Source: Nostoc sp. LPT
GTDB lineage: Bacteria; Cyanobacteriota; Cyanobacteriia; Cyanobacteriales; Nostocaceae
Reading direction: 5' to 3'
NCBI RefSeq assembly: GCF_017115165.1
Contig: NZ_JABXKF010000150.1
Location: 1-64,000, forward strand
DNA: 64,000 bases
In this document: positions 55,424 through 63,697 of the stretch, one piece after another
How positions within the stretch are numbered: the first letter of the stretch is position 1
Layout of the letters: each line of letters begins with the position of its first letter
Translations under genes and position numbers: made by a program
Notes under the pieces: model-generated
What the model was told of the DNA's origin: nothing
The model's input: only the letters and a program-made list of their open reading frames with translations
Database searches by the model: none

Positions 55424-56329
55424 ATGGTTCTTTACAAATTAGAAGATTTTGAGCCTAGTTATCAAGAGAGCTTTGATGGTCATGACATTAAGGGGCTGGG
55501 TGTCTATACACAGGGAACTGATGAAAAAGTTGGTACTGTTAGCGATGTTTTAGTTGATGAAGAAGGTCATTTTCGCTATCTAGTTGTTGACTTAGGCTTC
55601 TGGATTTTTGGTAAAAAAGTATTACTACCAATTGGCCGCGCCCGTATCGACTATAGCATTGATCGCGTTTACACAATTGGCTTGACTAGAGAGCAAGCTG
55701 AAGATTTGCCTGAGTTCAATGAACGTCAAACCCTTGATTACGACTATGAAGAACGGGTGCGTGGCGTATATCGCCAACCCACAGACTACAACCTTCCTGT
55801 AGAAGCTGCAACACCATTAGACCCTTTGGCAGGATTAGATCCTTTAGGATCGCCTGTAACACCATTAGGTACAACTCCCACTTACGCCCGTGATAGTTAT
55901 ACTTACGAAAATGAGCCTGCTTTATACGGGTTAAATGAGCAAGATCATCAAACTTTGAAATTGTATGAAGAACGGCTGATTGCCAGCAAACGACGCCAAA
56001 AAACTGGAGAAGTAACGATTGGTAAGCGTGTTGAAACTGATACCGCACGAGTTGCAGTGCCAGTAGAAAGAGAACGAGTTGTAATTGAACGTGTAACTCC
56101 AGCAGATGCGGGTGCGACTGTTTCTGGGCGCGAAGCAGACTTCCGTGAAGGCGAAGTTGCTCGCATAGAAATCCATGAAGAAACTGCTGATGTTCGCAAA
56201 GAAGCATTTTTGCGTGAAGAAGTCAGAGTCAGAAAAGTGGTCGATCAAGACACAGTTGAAACTCAAGAAACCGTGCGTCGTGAAGAGTTAGATGTGAATT
56301 CTGGTAATCTTCCAATTGAAGAACGTTAA
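55424..56329 (+). CDS. PRC-barrel / DUF2382 stress protein (AvaK-like), 2 of 3
   Basis: A 301-residue homologue of the preceding gene. The frame is open from a TTG at 55409, but the ATG at 55424 (MVLYKLEDFEPSYQESF) aligns with the neighbour's MPLHKLEHFDQNYRETF, so I use it. The PRC-barrel is about 10-100 (VLVDEEGHFRYLVVDLGFWI), the linker is longer than in the neighbour (Pro/Leu/Gly-rich), and DUF2382 is about 185-295 (KTGEVTIGKRVETDTARVAV, REEVRVRKVVDQDTVETQET). A hairpin follows at 56383. Confidence 0.9.
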   Translation: MVLYKLEDFEPSYQESFDGHDIKGLGVYTQGTDEKVGTVSDVLVDEEGHFRYLVVDLGFWIFGKKVLLPIGRARIDYSIDRVYTIGLTREQAEDLPEFNERQTLDYDYEERVRGVYRQPTDYNLPVEAATPLDPLAGLDPLGSPVTPLGTTPTYARDSYTYENEPALYGLNEQDHQTLKLYEERLIASKRRQKTGEVTIGKRVETDTARVAVPVERERVVIERVTPADAGATVSGREADFREGEVARIEIHEETADVRKEAFLREEVRVRKVVDQDTVETQETVRREELDVNSGNLPIEER

Positions 56330-56382
56330 CTAAACATAGTCATTAGCTAGTACTAATGACTAATAATTAATTCTACACAGTG

Positions 56383-56412
56383 CAGGTAAAGCTGTTGAAT
56401 TAGCTTTACCTG
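56383..56412 (+). terminator. Hairpin after the second DUF2382 gene
   Basis: CAGGTAAAGCT-GTTGAATT-AGCTTTACCTG, an 11-bp perfect stem with an 8-base loop, 53 bases after the stop. No T-run follows, so termination strength is uncertain. Confidence 0.5.
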
Positions 56413-56570
56413 TGCTCGCAATACCTGATACCACTTAGGATTTTTGATTGCAAGTATTACTCTGGATATGAGTTGGAGAAATGCATCGAGCGCAAATATT
56501 TCCTAAATGGTATCCAGATGATTAATACATTTAATTTAGCTAAGTAGAAAGCAGTTGGTAAATTTTCCAG

Positions 56571-57461
56571 ATGAATAGCCAAACTATGGCAAAAAACACT
56601 TTACAGGCAAAGGGTAATTCTCGCACTAGCTCCTCACTGGCAGATTTAAGAAAGAAGGTGAATAATTTTGCTGTGTTTGATAATCAAGGTCAGCTAGTAG
56701 GAGTAGTTCATGATTTAATTGTGGATGGTAATCGTCGGCTAAACCTCGTTATATCTAACCAGGCTAATCAAAAAACTGCTGAATATAGCCAGCAGTTAGC
56801 TGATAAACATCCTTCTTTATTTCGGTTGCAGAGCCAGAGAATAAAACAAATAGACAAGCCGACTAAATCTGTTTTCATCGACTTAAACAAATCAGAAATT
56901 GAATATATGCCTGAATATTTAGAATCAGAAACACCAGGCGATTTTAACTCAACTGAGCAATTAGCTAAAAATCAAATTAGCAATAGCCCAGTTGAGCCAG
57001 TAAATTTAGAACAGGTTCCTGAAGACCAGATTATTCGTCTAATAGAAGAACGACTAGTTGTTGAAAGCAGTAAGCGTAAAGTTGGTGAGGTAATTGTTCG
57101 CAAAGTAATCGAAACCCAGATAGTACAAGTTCCTGTCCGGCGTGAAAAGCTGATTGTGGAACAAATTAGCCCAGAACACAAACAACTTGCAGAAATTGAT
57201 TTAGGACAAGGAGAAATTCCAGGCGTTGATTTGACCGAAGTAGAAAGACTTGAAGTTACACATTTCAACAACGGTTTAACGATAAGCGGCGAATTTAGCT
57301 CACCTAAAATTGCTAATTTATTATTGAATGCGATCGCACTAGAGCGAAATAATGGCTGTAAGCAGGTGCGTGTTACCATTGCTGTTGAAGATGAGTCGCA
57401 CCAGAAAAAATACCAGGAGTGGTTTGATCGCTGTTCTAAAGGTCAATCACTAAAGCCATAA
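56571..57461 (+). CDS. DUF2382 protein with degenerate PRC-barrel, 3 of 3
   Basis: A 296-residue, more divergent member. The N-terminal PRC-like region (about 20-105) keeps NFAVFDNQGQLVGVVHDLIV but lacks the usual LPIGxxR strand. A middle DUF2382-like domain (about 150-225; LIEERLVVESSKRKVGEVIV, REKLIVEQISPEHKQLAEID) is followed by an additional C-terminal alpha/beta segment (EFSSPKIANLLLNAIALERN, VRVTIAVEDESHQKKYQEWF) absent from its neighbours. It may respond to the same stress but bind something different. Start ATG 56571; a second Met is at codon 6. Confidence 0.8.
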   Translation: MNSQTMAKNTLQAKGNSRTSSSLADLRKKVNNFAVFDNQGQLVGVVHDLIVDGNRRLNLVISNQANQKTAEYSQQLADKHPSLFRLQSQRIKQIDKPTKSVFIDLNKSEIEYMPEYLESETPGDFNSTEQLAKNQISNSPVEPVNLEQVPEDQIIRLIEERLVVESSKRKVGEVIVRKVIETQIVQVPVRREKLIVEQISPEHKQLAEIDLGQGEIPGVDLTEVERLEVTHFNNGLTISGEFSSPKIANLLLNAIALERNNGCKQVRVTIAVEDESHQKKYQEWFDRCSKGQSLKP

Positions 57462-57487
57462 TAATAAGTTTCTAACAGATAAATTAG

Positions 57488-57517
57488 TAGGGTGAGCATT
57501 GCACACCCTATTTTTTT
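57488..57517 (+). terminator. Intrinsic terminator after the DUF2382 cluster
   Basis: TAGGGTG-AGCATTGCA-CACCCTA followed by a run of seven T (ATTTTTTT), 27 bases after the stop codon. A standard Rho-independent terminator. Confidence 0.8.
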
Positions 57518-57639
57518 GCTGATTTAAGAAAAGAAAGTTTAAATTTCCACTCCCTACTCCCTAATTGTCTATAGCAATCCTAAATGAGATTGTGAAAATT
57601 TTGGTTATGGTCGTCCTTGGTCATTTGTCATTTGCAATT

Positions 57640-57795
57640 TACTTAGGACACAATACTGCGTAGGTTTTGCCTAAAAAATAACTCCAATGTAGGTTAGGTT
57701 GAGGAACGAAACCCAACATTTTCATGGCTTTGTTGAGTTTCACTCCGTTCAACCCAACCTACAAATCTTCTTAACCAAGCAGTATTGACTTAGGA
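57640..57795. repeat. Palindromic dispersed repeat block
   Basis: Outer arms CAATACTGCGTAGGTTTTGC... and ...ACCAAGCAGTATTG are inverted relatives; the inner part pairs GTAGGTTAGGTTGA with TTCAACCCAACCTAC. It fills most of the 467-base gap between the DUF2382 cluster and the channel gene. A related GTAGG...CCTAC block is at 10020-10100. No gene seen. Confidence 0.55.
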
Positions 57796-57928
57796 CAAAT
57801 GACTAATGACTAATGATAGCCAACTCCAAAAATATTTCACAAATGATTTAGGACTGCTATAGAGTGAATGTCTCTAAAGCAACTTAATTTACAATACTAA
57901 GTAGTTGCCGTTCTTTTGGCTACTTGCA

Positions 57929-58843
57929 ATGAAATTTCGACTGAAGAGACTTTCACCCAAGAAACGACAGCATCTGATCTCACCGATTCAGATTAAAGTT
58001 CAAGATGGAAAATTTGAGATTATAGGTATGGGTGCATGGCATTCCTACTGGCGCGATCCTTATCATCTGCTGCTAACGATTCCCTGGACTGGCTTTCTGC
58101 TCCTGATTTGTACTTTCTATGTAACTATTAATGCTCTATTTACCCTAGCTTACTTGATCGGAGGAGATTGTATTGCCAACGCCCAACCTGGCTCTTTTTT
58201 AGATGTCTTTTTCTTTAGCGTCCAAACCCTAGCATCCATCGGCTATGGGGCAATGTATCCGAAAACAACTTACGCCAACATTATTGTCACGATTGAAGCA
58301 ATGATCGGTTTGGTAGGAATTGCTGTGATGACAGGACTAGCATTTGCTCGATTCTCTCGGCCTACAGCCCGTGTACTCTTTAGCCGTGTTGCTGTCATTA
58401 CAGTTCATGATGCAATGCCGACTCTGATATTTCGCAGCGCTAATAAGCGTCGCAATACGATTCTGGAGGCGCAGATGCGAGTCTACTTGATGCGCGACGA
58501 AGTAACCCTAGAAGGGCAGTTCATGCGTCGGTTCCACGATCTCAAACTGGTGAGGAACCAAACACCTAGCTTCACGTTAAGCTGGTCAGTGATGCATGTC
58601 ATTGATGAGTTTAGTCCTTTATATGGGATGACACCAGAATCGTTAACCCAGACAAATACTATGCTGATTGTCTCTTTGAGTGGCATTGATGAAACGGTTG
58701 TCCAGGTCGTCAATGCCCGTCATAGCTATAGTGCGAATGAGATTTTGTGGAACAATCAATTTGTCGATATCTTTCACCACACACCCGATGGACATCACTA
58801 CATTGATTACAACCGCTTCCACGATGTTTTACCTTTAGAATGA
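57929..58843 (+). CDS. Inward-rectifier potassium channel (Kir/KirBac-like)
   Basis: A 304-residue channel subunit. Slide helix (WHSYWRDPYHLLLTIPWTGF), TM1 (about 48-72), pore loop with selectivity filter SIGYGAMYP (Gly105-Tyr106-Gly107), TM2 (ANIIVTIEAMIGLVGIAVMT), then a large cytosolic immunoglobulin-like domain (FSRVAVITVHDAMPTLIFRS to the C-terminus). Functional as a tetramer, passing K+ and gated by lipids or pH in bacterial homologues. The frame extends to a TTG at 57905, but the ATG at 57929 (MKFRLKRLSPKKRQH) is the natural basic start. Single gene. Confidence 0.92.
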   Translation: MKFRLKRLSPKKRQHLISPIQIKVQDGKFEIIGMGAWHSYWRDPYHLLLTIPWTGFLLLICTFYVTINALFTLAYLIGGDCIANAQPGSFLDVFFFSVQTLASIGYGAMYPKTTYANIIVTIEAMIGLVGIAVMTGLAFARFSRPTARVLFSRVAVITVHDAMPTLIFRSANKRRNTILEAQMRVYLMRDEVTLEGQFMRRFHDLKLVRNQTPSFTLSWSVMHVIDEFSPLYGMTPESLTQTNTMLIVSLSGIDETVVQVVNARHSYSANEILWNNQFVDIFHHTPDGHHYIDYNRFHDVLPLE

Positions 58844-58863
58844 AGAGGTTAAATTTCTGAAAG

Positions 58864-59058
58864 TTACTCAGAAGTCTGATTGAGTGGTGGTTGTAAGGGT
58901 TTAACGACCACTCGACCATTTTCAATTACAGTGCAACTTTTAACCGTGCTCTTACTGTGGTTAACTGGCACATCCTGGCACTGCTTTTGGTGGGAGATAT
59001 TTTGCTCTTGTTGTTGGTTGAGGACGACAACACAACAGGCGCAGGAAGCAAAGGACAT
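58864..59058 (-). CDS. Small Cys-containing hypothetical protein
   Basis: A 64-residue frame: MSFASCACCVVVLNQQQEQN, then HQKQCQDVPVNHSKSTVKSC and ENGRVVVKPLQPP. It contains five cysteines (Cys6, 8, 9, 27 and 42). I do not recognise it. Both strands are open here, so a real gene is uncertain; the minus frame has the more protein-like composition. No Shine-Dalgarno is evident. It is convergent with the channel gene, separated by 20 bases. Confidence 0.35.
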   Translation of the reverse strand: MSFASCACCVVVLNQQQEQNISHQKQCQDVPVNHSKSTVKSCTVIENGRVVVKPLQPPLNQTSE

Positions 59059-59257
59059 ATAACTTAATTTTGATCTCTATATTTATTATCGCGCTACTGA
59101 TGTTGTTTGGCTGAAAAATTTGCTACTGATGTATTTTGATCGTTGAAAGCTCCTGTCAAATTTATGGTAAGTACTTACTTTATTGTGCTTGTAGCCTGTT
59201 TGATATATCTAAACCAATTAAACAGGAAAGCGGTTATATATCCCGCCCCGCTTTCCT

Positions 59258-59283
59258 CCCTGCTTAAACTTGTTTAAGCAGGG
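59258..59283 (+). promoter_or_regulatory. Hairpin just upstream of the hydrolase start
   Basis: CCCTGCTTAAAC-TT-GTTTAAGCAGGG, a perfect 12-bp stem ending 20 bases before the ATG at 59304 and followed by GTGGGTTTTT. In the leader it could act as an attenuator or terminator of upstream transcription; a preceding weaker GC stem (GGAAAGCGG/CCGCTTTCC, 59225-59256) could be the alternative fold. Confidence 0.45.
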
Positions 59284-59303
59284 TTAGATAGTGGGTTTTT
59301 CTA

Positions 59304-61016
59304 ATGAAAAAATTTTTGAGATATCTGGGTTTAGGTTTGCTATCTACGTTCTTGACTGCTACTCCCGGATTGGGGGCTGAACGCATTAGCTTTTATTATC
59401 CTCCCTTCGGCGAATTTTCTTTATCCGTGGACTCGCTGGAAACCTTTGCTAAAGAAGGCAAAATCGATCAAGATTTTTCATTTTATGCTAGTCGTGCGAC
59501 TCCCGAACAACTTGCTCAACTGCGGAATCTACTCCAGCAGCGCTTTAATGTCACTCCTACACTAGTATCTCAAGTTACCTACTCACCCATAGGCGAGCAG
59601 CTGGTGCAACAACTAGGAAAATTACTCCTCACTGAGTCTCGAATAAATGGCTTCTATGCCATACGTGCTTCTTTAATTTTGTCTGCTGCGGATCGCGAGG
59701 GGTTAACGGTTGTGAATTTACTGCGGAAATTTCCTAGCGATACTATCCGGGTGAATTTCACAGAGGGGTTAAGGATAGTCGATGACTTGTCGCAATTGAT
59801 CAAAAGAAAGGATGAAGTTTTTGCCTCTCTTCAAAAAGAAGCGATCGCTCAAGCAGCCACTTCCAACATTGATTTCTCCCAAAAACCAGATTTGCGATCG
59901 CCAGGAAAATTCACCTGGCAGAAAAAAAGCCTGGAGTTAAATGACATTCGTCGCTCACGCCGTCTACCTGTGGATATCTATTTACCGTCAGCAGGTTCAC
60001 AAAACGCTGGAGAATTATTTTCGCCTCCCTTTCCCCTGATTGTAATTTCTCACGGACTGGCCTCAGACCGCTCTACCTTTGTCTACCTGGCTGAACATCT
60101 AGCATCCTATGGTTTTGCCGTTGCTGTATTGGAACACCCTGGTAGTAATGCCGAACGCTTTCAGCTATACTTTGCAGGTTTGGCAGGGCCGCCTGATGCA
60201 GCAGAATTTATCAACCGACCTTTGGATATCAAATATCTACTCAATGAACTCCAGCGTCTAGATAAATCCGATCCCACCCTCCAAGGAAAACTCAATTTTC
60301 AGCAAGTTGGGGCGATCGGTCAGTCTTTTGGTGGTTATACTGTTTTGACTTTAGCAGGAGCGAATATTAACTTTGAGCAATTGAGGCAAGATTGCAATCC
60401 CGATAATTCCTCCTTTAATTTGTCGCTGTTTTTGCAGTGTCAAGCAAACGATTTACCTCCAAAGAATTACGAACTCAAAGACGATCGCATCAAGGCGATC
60501 ATTGCAATTAATCCCATTGACAGTTCAGTTTTGGGTCAGGAAGGAATCAGTCAAATTAAAATTCCCGTCATGCTGGTAGCAGGTAGTCAAGATGTTTTTG
60601 CACCACCTGTATTTGAGCAAATTCGCCCCTTTACCTGGCTTTCTGACTCCAATAAATACCTGGCTTTGATTGAAAATGCTACCCACTTTTCAGCGATCGC
60701 CGAACCTACTTCTGGAAATGATGTCTTACCTGTGCCACCTGCTTTACTGGGCCCCGATCGTGCTGCTATTTATTCCTATCTCAACGCCCTCAGCGTCGCT
60801 TTTTTAGAAACCCATCTCCTTAACCGCCCTGAATATCGTTCCTATTTGCAGCCTTCCTACGCCACTTTTATCAGCAAAGAGCCGCTTAATCTCAGTATTT
60901 TACAGTCGTTATCGGTAGCTCAGTTCGATCAAGTTTGGAGTGGGTCAACTCCCCAGTCAAGCAAACCATCAAATCCTCAACCTATTCCTACCCCTTATCA
61001 ACCTTTGAGGCAATGA
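59304..61016 (+). CDS. Secreted alpha/beta hydrolase with DUF1400 N-terminus
   Basis: A 570-residue exported protein. The signal peptide is about 1-24 (FLRYLGLGLLSTFLTATPGLG). DUF1400 (about 25-160) includes ISFYYPPFGEFSLSVDSLET and ESRINGFYAIRASLILSAAD, and an alpha/beta hydrolase core runs from about 210 to 510. VISHGLASDRSTFVYLAEHL provides the oxyanion loop; the nucleophile is Ser341 in GQSFGGYTVL. VMLVAGSQDVFAPP holds the acid and NATHFSAI the histidine. The PAF-acetylhydrolase/dienelactone hydrolase type suggests esterase or lipase activity on an unknown ester. The last 25 residues are Pro/Gln-rich. Common in cyanobacteria; single gene. Confidence 0.9.
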   Translation: MKKFLRYLGLGLLSTFLTATPGLGAERISFYYPPFGEFSLSVDSLETFAKEGKIDQDFSFYASRATPEQLAQLRNLLQQRFNVTPTLVSQVTYSPIGEQLVQQLGKLLLTESRINGFYAIRASLILSAADREGLTVVNLLRKFPSDTIRVNFTEGLRIVDDLSQLIKRKDEVFASLQKEAIAQAATSNIDFSQKPDLRSPGKFTWQKKSLELNDIRRSRRLPVDIYLPSAGSQNAGELFSPPFPLIVISHGLASDRSTFVYLAEHLASYGFAVAVLEHPGSNAERFQLYFAGLAGPPDAAEFINRPLDIKYLLNELQRLDKSDPTLQGKLNFQQVGAIGQSFGGYTVLTLAGANINFEQLRQDCNPDNSSFNLSLFLQCQANDLPPKNYELKDDRIKAIIAINPIDSSVLGQEGISQIKIPVMLVAGSQDVFAPPVFEQIRPFTWLSDSNKYLALIENATHFSAIAEPTSGNDVLPVPPALLGPDRAAIYSYLNALSVAFLETHLLNRPEYRSYLQPSYATFISKEPLNLSILQSLSVAQFDQVWSGSTPQSSKPSNPQPIPTPYQPLRQ

Positions 61017-61073
61017 AACAGCCCTGTTGCTTTTGCAGGGGGGTTGGAGGGATCAAAAACCTGTGGTGCAACT

Positions 61074-61107
61074 CTCAAATACTTGTGTGTAGACACAAGT
61101 ATTTGAG
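61074..61107. terminator. Hairpin between convergent genes
   Basis: CTCAAATACTTGTGT-GTAG-ACACAAGTATTTGAG, a 15-bp stem with a four-base loop, between the hydrolase (+) and the HlyD gene (-). It could terminate both; T-runs are weak. Confidence 0.6.
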
Positions 61108-61190
61108 GAGAATTAGGGAGGATTGAGGTTTCCGGTTTTCAATGCGTAAATCCTGAGTGGTTCTCAATGGCGTGGAATACAGGAAGAAGC

Positions 61191-62522
61191 CTATAAATCT
61201 GTTAGCAGCCTTGCTTTTCTCAGAATAAATGTCATTACAGTTTCTTTTTTGGAGATGATATCAGCTGTAACTTCCATCCCCGGTTGAATGGGATAGGGTT
61301 TATCGCCCTTTTTTAAATAAAGTCTCTCTGCCTCAATTGTCACTTCATAGTAAGGCGCAATTGGATTGCCGTTACCTTGAGATGTAATGGCGTCAGCGGT
61401 TATGGCTCTGACAGCACCTTTGAGGATGCCATAATCTGGGTACGGATAGGCAGAAAGCCGCATTTGTACTTCCCCCTCTGAACATTTTGTTATTTGTACG
61501 GCTTTACACACCTGTACTTTGCTAATATCAGAAGCGGCAACACGGGCTTTGATGACCAGAGGTGCTTTACTAGGAGCAATTTGAGCGATCGCATCCCCAA
61601 TCCGCACAACTTGCCCAGGATTTCTTAATTCTAGTTTCAGAATAGTACCTGCCTCTGAAGCCTGAATTATAGTTTTTTGCACTTCCGTTGAGAGTTGTTT
61701 TAGCTCTTCTTGAGCGCTGCTGATTTGATTTTGAATTTCTACTTGACGCCCAATAAGTTCTTGTCTTTCTTTGTTCAATGCCGCAAGCATAGACTCACCC
61801 TTTGCCCGTTCTTGGGCAATGCGTTCTTGGGCGATCTCCACATTTGCGCTAGTGGGATTGAGTCCAGTTTTGATCCCTTCTAATCTGGCAAGTGCTGCTT
61901 TAAAAGCTTGTTCTTTTTCCTTAATCTGTAGAGTTGCGATCGCTCCAGTATTTGCCAGTTGCTGATATCGCTTCAGTTCCTCCCTCGCTAACTCCACAGA
62001 GGCTTCTACTTCTTCCACTTCTGCCTTAGTGGTAACTCGCTTGTCTCTATAATCCCGTTGATTACGACTCAGATCGGCTTGTGCAGAGATAATCGCCTGC
62101 CCCATAGAATTGGACTCAGCTGTGATTTGAGTCTGTAGCGCTCTTAGTTGTGCATCGATTTGCTTTCTTTGTAAATGATTCTGCCGAATATTTCCGGCAA
62201 TTTGGCTTTTTTTACTTTGTAATTGGGTGTCGTAGAGCAGTGCAATCTCATCTCCCCTTTTCACAACTTGATTTTCTTTTACCCTAATACTTCTAACAGT
62301 CCCCTCTGCTGCTGCTTGCACTAACCGTATTTCTCCTGTTGGACGGACAGTACCATCTGCTTTCACTACTATGTTGTATTGAATAAAACTTGCAAGGCTG
62401 AAGGCAGCGCCAACACTTCCAATTAAAAATACTCCTCCGAGCCTTGTCCAGATGCTGATTGACGGAAGATATTCATCGTTTTCAACTGGGCGGAGAAAGT
62501 CTGGTTGGGGGTCAATGAGCAT
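61191..62522 (-). CDS. HlyD family secretion adaptor
   Basis: A 443-residue periplasmic adaptor (membrane fusion) protein. A short cytosolic N-terminus (about 1-25) is followed by one TM (GGVFLIGSVGAAFSLASFIQ), a lipoyl half-motif (GTVRSIRVKENQVVKRGDEI), a long alpha-helical hairpin (about 100-290; Glu/Gln/Lys-rich), the second lipoyl half (GTILKLELRNPGQVVRIGDA) and a beta-barrel domain with YYEVTIEAERLYLKKGDKPY. This is the arrangement used by type I exporters of bacteriocin-like double-glycine peptides and RTX proteins. No ABC transporter gene is adjacent. Divergent from the peptide gene at 63467 across a 944-base gap. Confidence 0.92.
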   Translation of the reverse strand: MLIDPQPDFLRPVENDEYLPSISIWTRLGGVFLIGSVGAAFSLASFIQYNIVVKADGTVRPTGEIRLVQAAAEGTVRSIRVKENQVVKRGDEIALLYDTQLQSKKSQIAGNIRQNHLQRKQIDAQLRALQTQITAESNSMGQAIISAQADLSRNQRDYRDKRVTTKAEVEEVEASVELAREELKRYQQLANTGAIATLQIKEKEQAFKAALARLEGIKTGLNPTSANVEIAQERIAQERAKGESMLAALNKERQELIGRQVEIQNQISSAQEELKQLSTEVQKTIIQASEAGTILKLELRNPGQVVRIGDAIAQIAPSKAPLVIKARVAASDISKVQVCKAVQITKCSEGEVQMRLSAYPYPDYGILKGAVRAITADAITSQGNGNPIAPYYEVTIEAERLYLKKGDKPYPIQPGMEVTADIISKKETVMTFILRKARLLTDL

Positions 62523-63466
62523 GAACGTTAAAAAACATTTTGGTTGTGCAAAAAAATCTCGCTAGCTTTAGCCCAATAACCAAGGTTTAGCCTGGATGTA
62601 TTGGTATGTAAGTACAAAATCCATGCACACCCTACTCTAAACAATAATTAGCGTAGCGCATTTTTTTAGCTATACCAAATCTTTATAATTTTTTCTAATA
62701 TTTTACCATTTCTTCATTTACTAGCAAAAATTATATATTATTGAGTAGCTTTTGTTTTTCAGATTGATCAATGTTTTAGCGCGTTTAAATACATCTATAT
62801 AAAACTTTCTTATAAAAAGTCAAATTGCTAATGTATAAAATAAACGAATAACAAGCAAATTTCAGTGATCGTGCTTGTTAGAAAAAGGTCGAATCCAATC
62901 GTTTTAGTTCTAGAAATTTGTTTAGGAAGAAGTTGTATCAAAAACTATTCTCTATTTATCTGCTGTACTGTATTTCAATGTATTTTGCCGAGTACTAACC
63001 GTATTAATACGTAATAGATTTTTATTACGTATATTTTTTATGTAAAATTTTACTTAAGTTTAAATACTATTTTTAATTTGCTGTAAGTAAAAAGGCGCAA
63101 AGAAACATAACTATATAAATAAAGATAAACATGAATCAAACCCTCTTACCTCCTGCCTACTGCCTTATCTCAACGATAAATATTTACGTCAACCTACTTA
63201 TTTATGTTTAAAGATATAGCAATATCTGTAATTTCTTGATAAACAAGAAATTTTTTCAAGTAAACAAGTATTATCTGTAACCAACCACAGCATTGGCTAC
63301 GTACTTGTAATACATATTTCTTAAGAACTTAGTTGCTTGATAAATTTAACAACATCCCTATAATGATTTGTAATCGACACATAAAAGTTACTAAATATAC
63401 TGTTTGTATTTCTTACTTTGATGTGACGTGACTTTAAATCCCAACAATCAAGCGAGAACTAAAATT
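62523..63466. other. Long AT-rich divergent promoter region
   Basis: The 944 bases between the HlyD gene (-) and the double-glycine peptide gene (+) hold no ORF I can support. A palindrome ATACGTAAT-AGATTTTT-ATTACGTAT lies at about 63006-63031 and could be an operator or hairpin. GC content looks clearly lower than that of the flanking genes. Confidence 0.45.
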
Positions 63467-63697
63467 ATGCAAAGCAAATTGTTTACTGCATTAAGCAGCA
63501 ACGAAGAAGCCAATCTCTCTGGTGGTGGTAACGCCAATGGCGGCGCAGGCGGCAGAGGCGGCAGAGGCGGCAGAGGCGGCGATGCCACTGGTGGCGTTTT
63601 TATCGGTGGTGGCACTATTGTTGGCGATACTGATGGAGGAACTACAAATGGTGGAACTGGTGCAGCTGGTGGAGTTGGTGGAAGTGGCATAGGATAG
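63467..63697 (+). CDS. Double-glycine leader, glycine-rich peptide precursor
   Basis: A 76-residue precursor. The leader MQSKLFTALSSNEEANLSGG has the hydrophobic heptad (L, F, L) and Leu-Ser-Gly-Gly cleavage site of double-glycine leaders processed by C39-peptidase ABC exporters. The core is half glycine: GNANGGAGGRGGRGGRGGDA, then TGGVFIGGGTIVGDTDGGTT and GAAGGVGGSGIG. A nine-base tandem repeat (GGCGGCAGA) encodes the GRG units. No Cys, so no thiol-based modification. The frame opens 13 codons earlier at a GTG (63428), but the ATG gives the standard leader. It faces an HlyD adaptor gene across the promoter region, a likely exporter component. Product: bacteriocin-like or structural secreted peptide, by inference. 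Confidence 0.75.
   Translation: MQSKLFTALSSNEEANLSGGGNANGGAGGRGGRGGRGGDATGGVFIGGGTIVGDTDGGTTNGGTGAAGGVGGSGIG

Noticed and set aside
55716-56266. Antisense ORFs of 111-163 codons in the second DUF2382 gene
   Set aside because: Shadow frames; the plus strand has clear PRC and DUF2382 domains conserved with its neighbours.
58880-59062. 60-codon hydrophobic plus-strand ORF
   Set aside because: Overlaps the minus-strand small ORF, Trp/Cys-rich with no start signal; less protein-like than its complement.
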